Source: Treponema sp. (GTDB taxonomy: Bacteria > Spirochaetota > Spirochaetia > Treponematales > Treponemataceae). Taken from it: a DNA stretch of 18,147 bases. Position 1 is the first letter of the stretch. The number at the start of each line of letters is the position of its first letter. The notes beneath the pieces are model-generated. The model was given only the letters and a program-made list of their open reading frames with translations. It was not told the DNA's origin and did no database searches. The stretch spans positions 1 through 18,147 of the forward strand of contig JAILNY010000107.1 in NCBI GenBank assembly GCA_024691105.1. The letters run 5' to 3'. Position numbers and translations under genes: made by a program. Shown here piece by piece: positions 1 to 9,400 of this stretch.

Positions 1-430
1 CACAAAAATATTTCCCTTTTAATTTCGACAAGGAATACTCAAAAGCATTATTGTAACTATTAATTCGAATATTTAAATCAACATTATGATCCAGAAGATA
101 AGTTACAAAATCATCATTTTCATATATTAATGCATTTGAAAGCAACGAAGATTCATAAATAAAACTTCCATCTATAAATCTTGCATTTGAATTAACTGGC
201 AATCCATTTTCACACAATAATTTTACTATCTTAAAATTATGATTTTTTCTTATTGAAATTCCAGCCAAATCTTTTAAAAGTGATTGATTATAAAGTTCTT
301 TATTTTTTAACAATTCTTCAACCTGGGAAACATCTGCTATACGAACTGCTTGACGCAAATCATCAACTGTTTTTTTCTGTTTACATGATAAGAATAAAAA
401 AACTGAAAGTATTAATATAATTTTATTCAT
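1..430 (-). CDS. Ankyrin-repeat lipoprotein, candidate immunity protein for the RHS toxin (partial)
   Basis: The frame opens with ATG at 430 and stays open for 143 codons to the window edge, so the C-terminus is missing. It begins MNKIILILSVFLFLSCKQKK: a short basic start, a hydrophobic core and a Cys at residue 16, a lipoprotein signal with the relaxed lipobox (F-L-S-C) that spirochaetes tolerate. The rest is helical and ankyrin-like: segments around residues 22-40 (DDLRQAVRIADVSQVEELL), 61-80 (FKIVKLLCENGLPVN) and 98-120 (ALIYENDDFVTYLLDHNVDLN) fit the ankyrin helix-turn-helix with a loop ending in G/N-x-x-V/L-N. The ATG overlaps the stop of the RHS gene in ATGA, with an AGGAG 13 nt upstream, so translation is probably coupled. 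Ankyrin proteins directly after polymorphic toxins are a known class of immunity proteins. Immunity function here is inferred from position. GC is about 24% in the first 180 bases, far below the RHS core. It could instead be an unrelated ankyrin lipoprotein. Confidence 0.85.
   Translation of the reverse strand, partial: MNKIILILSVFLFLSCKQKKTVDDLRQAVRIADVSQVEELLKNKELYNQSLLKDLAGISIRKNHNFKIVKLLCENGLPVNSNARFIDGSFIYESSLLSNALIYENDDFVTYLLDHNVDLNIRINSYNNAFEYSLSKLKGKYFC
427..430 (-). promoter_or_regulatory. ATGA stop/start overlap coupling RHS toxin to ankyrin gene
   Basis: On the minus strand the bases at 430-427 read ATGA. The ATG starts the ankyrin lipoprotein and the TGA ends the RHS protein, in different frames. 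Such 4-nt overlaps normally allow a terminating ribosome to restart on the next gene. An AGGAG lies at 448-444, inside the last RHS codons. Tight coupling is what would be expected if the second product has to be made whenever the first is. Confidence 0.85.
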
Positions 431-3400
431 CTTACGATTGCATCTCCTTTTTGCCTGATTATAATTAATTCAAAATTTCTTGAATCAATTTGATCTTTAA
501 TTGATTCTTTTATAGAAGCATTATTCCATTCGTATGGATCATGAAAAGCAAGCTCTTCATAAATTTTTCCATCTTTATTCTGCCTCCTATTCCAATACAA
601 ATTTATATAATGTGTCCCATATTTCGTTTGCACTTTTGCAATGGCAAATACTTTTTCCTTTGAATGTGCATAAAGATTTACCATAGAATCAACATAGGCT
701 TTCCCAGAATAATGTAAAATTGAGAAACCTTTTTTACCCGAAACATCAGATAGCAATGATTGCATTTCAAAATCACTCATATTTGCATCCGATTCAGTCC
801 ATTCTGGGTTTTGATTATACGGATGAGTAGAATAAGGCATAAAATACTTATCATTCGATGCATAATCAGCTAATGAAGCCGAGCCTTTCTGAAAATATCT
901 GATTGTATTAGCAATATTAAATGTGGAAACAAACTTACATCCATACGCACCTATTGTATTTTGCTTAATCAAATTTCCATTTTCATCGAAAACTCCATTA
1001 GGAGTTGAACCCATTGATAAATTCGCTAAATCAGAAGCTGTTTGTCTATCAAATATAAGCGGCTTACATATTTCCCTCCCATCCGGATCAGTATACTTCA
1101 CAGGATTATTTCCGGCATAGTGATACAGATTCATATTAACGCCATTGTAAATGCCGCCCATTCCGGACTTTGACTCGCCCATATATTCAGACAACGCCGG
1201 ATCTGCGCTCATCCAGCGGCTTATCTTTGGATCAAGATAGCGCGCGCCATAATAATACAAGCCTGTCTCTTCGTCCAGTTCCTTTGCCGTAAACTTATAC
1301 GGTAACTTTGTCAAAAGAGTATTCGTCGACTTTAAGTCAACCCAGGTCTCGCCATAAGGTGTATATTCAAGCCGCTGGTATTCTTCACCGCGCACATTTG
1401 TCACAATCTGCGCAGATCCAAGATGGTCCGTATGATAATAATACATATTCTCAAGCTCCTGTGCAGAAGACATTGAATCTCTGTCACTTATCTTTGTCAC
1501 AATACGCTCCTTTCCTAAATAAACATTCTTACTGATTTTTCCACCGCCAGATGCAACTCCAGAATCCGTATGCCACACCCAATAGTCATTAAAGTATAAA
1601 GTTTCGCCTTTTGCAGTGAATTTATTCGTTCGCATTCCATCATGTCCATAAACATAGTGAACATCATTCGTACCGTCATTTGAACGGACAAGTAGATTTT
1701 CTTCATTCCAAAAGTAATCACAGCGATATTTATTCTTTTGTGTTGAATCACCTGCATTCTCAAGCGCTTTATCTTCATCGACAAAATAGCCCCATGCACT
1801 GTCAACACCATACACGTTTTCACTCAGTTCTTCCACTTTATAAATGCGCTCGCCATCATCATCAAAACTGCCTTCTTTTTCTGCAATCACATTTCCCGCT
1901 TCGTCATATTTAAAATATCTGTTTCCGGCACGAATAAGACGATGCGCGTAATCTGAATCATATTCATAATCAAAACTATAATTCAAATCATCGCCAATCT
2001 TTCGATTATTAAAAACTTCTTCGCTCGAAATTTTTGAAGTCATATTTCCAAGACCCTCTTTATCAAAAGTAAAACTCTGCGTATAGGTCGCTTTGTGATC
2101 TGCAAGAACTGTTCCATCGCGGTTATACTCTGTAGTTCCGTTTACACCGGTAAGCTGATAAAGTGAATCATAATCATAAGACTGAACGGTTTTATAATTT
2201 CCGCCAGTTAGACAATCGTTTTCGTAGCTCAAAACATTTCCGACTTTATCAAACGAGTAATCGATATTCTGAAGAGCACGCCCTCTTTGACTTTTTGTTT
2301 TAATATGCTTTAACCACAATCGTTTTGGATCATAACTGTATTTTGTTACAACACCATTTCCATATTCTATAATCACACGCTTGCCGTTCTGGTCATAACC
2401 GATTTCATTTACATAATTAAAATCTGTTCCATATTTATCACGGCCTTTAACCTTACAAACCTGCCCGCCCGCGTCATATTCATACGACACTTTTTCGCCG
2501 TCAGGATAAGTAATATTTTTTAGCTGACCAAAATAATCTGATTCAAAGCAAGTAACAGCGCTCATCTGTTCGTTAAGGCTATGCTGATGTCTGTTTAAGG
2601 TTCTGCTTTCTTTTACAACTTCACCAAGCCTGCCATATTCATAACAAAGTGAACCGCTTGAGTCGCGCACAATCTTTATACGACCCGCACTTCCATCAGC
2701 AGAATCCGAGTCACCGTATTCAATAAACGTATCTTTACTTTCTGGATAATCAACCTTTACAAGCCGGTTCAAATCATCGTATTCATAATTAATATTCTGA
2801 CCTTTTGCTAAAAGACGCGAATCAGTTTTACGGATTAAATTTCCACATTTATCATATTCAAACCAGAGCGTTCCGGAATCATTACTTTCAAGCTTTGTAC
2901 GCTGTCCCAAAAGATTGAATTCAGACTTGATAGAATTTTCTTTTGCATCGCGTGCTTCAATCAGCTGACCTGCAAGATCATAGAAATATGAAGACTTTGT
3001 CAAAAGTTTTTCATCAGAATCGTATTTTAAAATCTCTGAAATTTTACCGCGTGAATCTAAAAGCTGAACTGTTTTATTTTTCAGGGGGTCTGTTGTCTCA
3101 ACGCACATCGCGCCATCAACAATTTTATACTCAGTCGTTTGAACCGCTCCGTCCGGGAGAATTGTTTTTATAACGCGATCTTTTGAATCGTAAAAATATT
3201 CCACAGGATTCTTAAGTAAAATTTCACGCACTTCTTCGGTAAAAAAAGCGCGATCTGATTCATCTTCTATAAAATAAGACATTCCTTCTTTTACAGTTCG
3301 TCCCTTTTTATCCGTAACCTTTGCACCGCTTAAAACCCATCCAAGGCTTTTAATACCGCGATCAATATCATAAACTTCGGCACTCTTTGCAGTACACAAA

Positions 3401-6400
3401 ACTCTTCCAAGCCCGTCAACCTGCACAAAAGTTTTTACAGCAGTCTTATCGTCAGGATCAAAGCTGCATTTATTTTCAGTAAGCGCATACCACATCGTCC
3501 TGCGCACATTCCCGGCGCGTGCGAAAGAGGACTCTGCGCCAGAAAGGTCTTCGTTTTGCGCAGAAGAATCCGTGCCAGAATCAACGCCTTCATTTTTATC
3601 CTCGCAGCTCGGAGTAAAATACGAATACCTCACACACGGATTTGAACTTTTGTCATAAGGACTTACAATTGCCTTAATTCTCTGCCAGTTATCATATTCA
3701 TATTTCATCGTATTTAAATTACAGTCAGTTTCACTTTTTTTAGTCTGAGTCACATCATCATATTCAAACATGCTGACATATTCCCCGACTACATCCACGG
3801 AGCGCTCTGAGCCGACCGCAATTTTTTCAGGGAACATATTCAAGGCTTTGTCATATTCATATCTTGTATAGGCGCCATCAGGACCTGTTATCTTTGTAAC
3901 ATTTCCATATTTGTCATAATCAAGAGTCGTTTGAAGATAATCATTTTCGCCTTTTCCATAGAACTGAATAAACTTTTTCATTTGACCAAGGTCATTATAA
4001 CATGCCTCTCTATGTCTCAGGGGAATAATTTCTAAATTATTTCGTTCAAAAACATTAACAGATACAGGAAGACAGAACAGATTTTTTTCGCTGTTATATT
4101 CATATTCAATCTCGCAATTTAACTCATGCCCATCATTATAAAGTTCACGCTGCTTTGTCAAATTTGAATAATCGTCATACTCATATTCGCGAACAACTGT
4201 AATTTTTTGTCCCGGGGAATTTACCTCATATTCTTCTGTCGTTTCACAAACCGCCCTTACAAAAGGCGCATCATCATATTCAAGCGTTGTCTCCTTAAGC
4301 AATTCGCACTCAACATCTGGATAACAATCACCGCCGACATCAGAATACAAAGAGCCATAACTTTCAGTTTTTATCACAGTACCCTTAAGATAATATTTTT
4401 CCAGATCAGAGTTGAATTTATCAATGCTGCAAGTCCCGTCCGGAAGCTGAGTGATAACGCTTGAAAAACCAAACGATTCTTTTTCATTTCTATCGTAATA
4501 AGAATTTTCATATTTAAACTTGATCTCTTCTGATTTACATAATCCTTCATACTCAAGACCATCTTCATCACGCACGCATACATCAGAAAGAATCTGACCT
4601 CGACCATCATCAAAAGTAACAGACTTCATTACATACTTAAAATGAGAATCGTTTACATCCCCATAACGCTCATCATACTCTAACTCGCACATTCCTCCCT
4701 GCGGTAAAATTACACGCTTTAACAAACCGCTCTTACCCGATAAATTTTTCTTATAATAAATTTTCTTTCCGGGAATACGCAAAACCTGATCTACAAGTCC
4801 ATCACCGTCAATATCAAGCATCTTAACGCTTACATCATTCAGCGATGTCGAAGCAGAAAATCCACCTCCGATATTTGAAGTAATATTTAAAACAACATAC
4901 ATAAGGCGGATTCCAATATTTATATTTGCACCAACATTACAGCTGAGGCCAAGTCCAACATTAGAAGAAAAATCAAGAGCATCCGCATACTGCAAAATTT
5001 CTTTTCTATAAAAATTCCAGTAACCGATATCTGTCAAAAAACTTTTAACCGCACTTCCAATATACGGAACCTGCTCAAAAACTCCCGCACAAAACTCAGC
5101 ATCGCTTTTTGAAAACAAAAGATTTTTTTCATCTTCCAGAATATTCCACTCAGGAATTTCAATCTTTACCGCGCCAGAAAAACCACTTCCGTTATTATAA
5201 AAAACAAAACATTCACCGCCTTCTTTGCGTATATAATCACAAAGCCCATCACCATTTACATCTACAAACATTCCAATGGTTTTATTAAACCCGACAGAAT
5301 AATTAAAACCAGCTCCTGCAGAAACACCGCAGCTTGACGACTCGCATTTATCAGAAGCAGAAAAACCAACATTCAGATTTGCACTTACGCTCTGACTCTT
5401 GCTTTTACTCATTTGTGACGGAAGATTTTTAATAGTGAATTTTTCAAAGGAATTTCCTGTATTAAGATAAAAATTATTTTCAGAAACAAAGTCACAAAGT
5501 CCGTCTCCATTTAAATCTATAAATCCTGATTTTTGAACAGAGTTACCATTCGTTGTCGTAAAAGAAGGGCTTCCGCTTGCAGGAACTGGAAGCGACAGGC
5601 TGATTTTTCCTGAAGACTTAGTCTGAACAGCAACACTTCCCGACGCACTGAATGAACCACCTTTTACACTTGTATTACTTGAATAATTTGAAAGCTCGGT
5701 TATCTCTTTTATTACAAAGCCTTCCTCAAAAATAATTTTTCCATCTTTGTCTTTTTTTCCGACAGTTACTCTAATTCCTTCATCAGTTACCTGAAGAATA
5801 TCAGAAACGCCATCTCCATTTGCATCCATCAAAAGCTGCTTCATACAAGACTGCGTATTATTGGCACCGCTTGTATAACCGGCACTTACAGAACCATCAA
5901 TCTGCATAATCTTTTGTATCACATCAAAGCTGTTTGAACAGGTTGCAGAAAACCCTGCATTAATATCCATTCCATTTGAATAACTTTTTCTTATCGCAGG
6001 AAGAATAAAATTACCACCATTTGAAGCATACGCAGCACCGGAACTTGAAAGGCCTTCAATCTCGTAGTAAGCATTTCCACCATTTCTGTTACAATGAATA
6101 AAATCCCTGTAAACAAAAGGCATATAAAACTCAGACTTTATCGTCTGTCCGTCGATTTTAGACACAGTATTTACATTTCCTATAAGGCAGTCAGCTAAGA
6201 GCTCTGACTGCAAAGTAGTTTCTGCCTCTTTTACAATAGGAAAATTATCAAGTTCAATTCCATCTGCAATAATTTTTTCGTTCTTTTTAACCTGATACCA
6301 GTTTTGTTCTGTTTTATATTCAAAATTGTTTTCATTTATATTTTCAAAATCTGCAGTTGAATTTTTCATCTGCTCTTTTTCTTTTTCAAGCTGCTGTTGA

Positions 6401-9400
6401 TCCATGCAGGAATATTTTTCTTTGTAGCTTTCAACATAACCAAAAAGTTTTCTTTTAGAAAATTTTTCATTCCCTGTAAAAATTCCATAATACCACGAGT
6501 TTTTTCCGCCGTATAAAACATCACATGATAAAATTTGTACAGTACAATCATCAGCAATTTCAAAAACTTTCGGCTCACACAAATTTTCATTTGAAAAATC
6601 TTCATAACTATCCCAAAAAACTTTTTCAAGTTTACAAGAGCGTTCTACAAGATTATCATTTTTATCAAATACCACAACCTTATATGTTGAATCCGGCTGT
6701 ACAGAATAAACAGCATCGCTGTCATAATTAATACAAAGCTCAACATAACAATATTTATAAAGCCCATATTCTTTACAGATATCTTTTAATCTAAGGACTT
6801 CCTCAAGATAATCCTGCTGCTCTTTTTCAAAATATTTATAGATTATCTTTTCCCATTCCGGTAAAAGAAAATAACCGTCCTGATTCTTTTTATAAAAATA
6901 AAAATATTTATTTTCAAAATATGATTTTCGATAATCTGCAAGTTTTTTCTGAATATATTTTTGTGATTTTTCATCTTGTTTTATTGAATATAAAACTATT
7001 TCAGAACTTTCATCTGACAAACTGCCTGATAAACTGTCTGACAGATTACCCTGCAAAGCGACAATCTTTTTCTCAAAAGCATTTTCAATAAACTCAGATT
7101 CTTCAGCCAAAGAAAGATTTAAAAAATCAATCTTTTCTTTAACCTGAGAATAATCAGCATTTTTTATGCTCCAGTATGAATTATTCAGTTCACATTTTTC
7201 AATTTTAAAATCTTCAAATATTTTTTCATATTCTTCATTCGAAATATTTTTTGCACAAATAGTTTTATCACAGAACTTATACAAAATATTAATACTGCGC
7301 TTTTCATTTTTTATATTAAGTAAAACTGACTCTCCATCATTTTCAGTTTCATAATCCACAGTCCATTCATCACTTTCATTTCCATTAACAAGAACCTTTT
7401 CTTTACTTAAATCAACACATAAATTATCATCACAAACTTTACCAAGAAAAATTTTCTTACCAAAATCAAAAACACTGCCTTCGAACTTCTGACCGCGCTC
7501 ACTTTCTAAAGCCTTTTCCTTAACATTCCCCTTATATTCATAGCGATCAATGTAAAAAACTGGCATCATATCAAGGGTCTTGTAATTTTCGAGTACCTCG
7601 CTGCAAACAGAATAGTCAATTTTACAAAAATAATTCTGATAAAGCTCATCCAATTTTTCTTCACTAAAAACATTCAGCTTATAAAAATCATCATTTGCAT
7701 CATAAATAAAACAGTCAGTAAAACCTTTATAATCTTCAATTTCCTCAAGAGCCAAAAGTTGAACAATTTTTAAAAGCTGTTCATGCGTAAAGCAGCCTGG
7801 AATATAACGGTTACGCGTCATCAACTCAGAAGTTACACAGCTGTTTTTATCCGCCACATTTTTCCAGTCAGATTTTAGCGCCAAAGTTAAAACACTATTT
7901 GAACCGCTTTCAAAATATTCTGTTTGTACAGAAGAATCGTAAAGCAAAAGATAATCAGAAGAAATTCCATACTGCTCTTTAAGGCGCGTCATAAGTTTTT
8001 CTTTAACCGACATTTCTCCGCTTGAAAATCCGCCGCTAACCGAAAAACTTTTTTCCGGAATAAACGCAACCGATGTAAGATAATTTTTAAATGGCTTTAT
8101 ATTCTGATATTTTATTTTTATATTCCAGTTAATATCTTTATTGCGCGGATCATTTTTTACATCTTCACAAAAAAACAAATATTCATCTTTCTTTATTATA
8201 CGCGCTGAATTTAATTCGATAACATTATCTTTTTTAACTATACCAGACAAATCTTTATCAGGATTTTCTTCATCATCAAAATAAGTTTCTATCTCAATTG
8301 AATTATTATCAGAAAAATTCTCTGCAGGACTCGAGCGCTCTTGTATTAAAACAGTGCCGTCATACAAAGCCTTCCATGCCCTGAACGGCTTTTGAATTCG
8401 ATACAGGTTTTCATATTCACGTTTTTTTTCATCACTTAAGTTTTCTGTAACGTCACAAATCTTTACATCATCTGAACAATAAAACGGCGTCTCAACAAAT
8501 TTCATATTTCCGACATTTTTCAGATACGATGAACTTCCGCTTTTAACGACATCCACAAGAGAATCTCCATCTATATCCATCAAAGTCATCTCTACTTTAC
8601 TGCTTCCTCTCTGACAGACATTACTTACCGTAACCCCCAGTCCTGGAACAAACGGAATATTTAAACCGCCGCCGCCGTATGCCGTAAAACCATTAGACAT
8701 ACTTACACTGATTTCTTTATCAAGCTCACCCTTACAGATTGTATATACCGTGCCAGCTTGCCCACTGAGCACGGCTTTTATCCAGCCATCTTCTGTAAAC
8801 ACTAAATCCAGATGTCCGTCGCCGTTTACATCAATCAACATATCTTCACCACGAGTCTCAGAAATACTTTGACTTCCCTGATAACCAAAGCTTGCGCGGA
8901 CATCTGCTATTTCTGTTCCAAGTCCGGCACCGGCGGCGGCGTTCACAGTCTGAGAAGAGCTTATCGTAGAACTTACCGACACAGGAAAACTTTCATTCCA
9001 TTCAACAGGTTCAGAAAACAATTTATACTTTGGATTCTCTTTTGTTCCATAGTTTTCAAGCTCGTTATATTCAAACTTATATGAATAGCTGTCTTTTAAA
9101 TCCAGATTTTTTACGATTAATTCATTTACATAACTCTCATCAGCAAGTCGTGTTTTATAATTAAATTCATAAGTTCTAAAAGCTCTTCCGTCATAACCAG
9201 ATTCAATCGACCTTAAAAGATAACGGCACTCAACAGGCGAATGACTTCTGGCTTCAACCCTTACATCACGACGAGCTTTATTATCCGTGTCTTTAATATA
9301 TTCAAAATTAACATAATACTTTCCGTAATCTGCTCTGTTCCCGTCATAAAATCCCGTATACAAAATCTTTTCGATATAAACATAACCAGAATCTTTTTTA

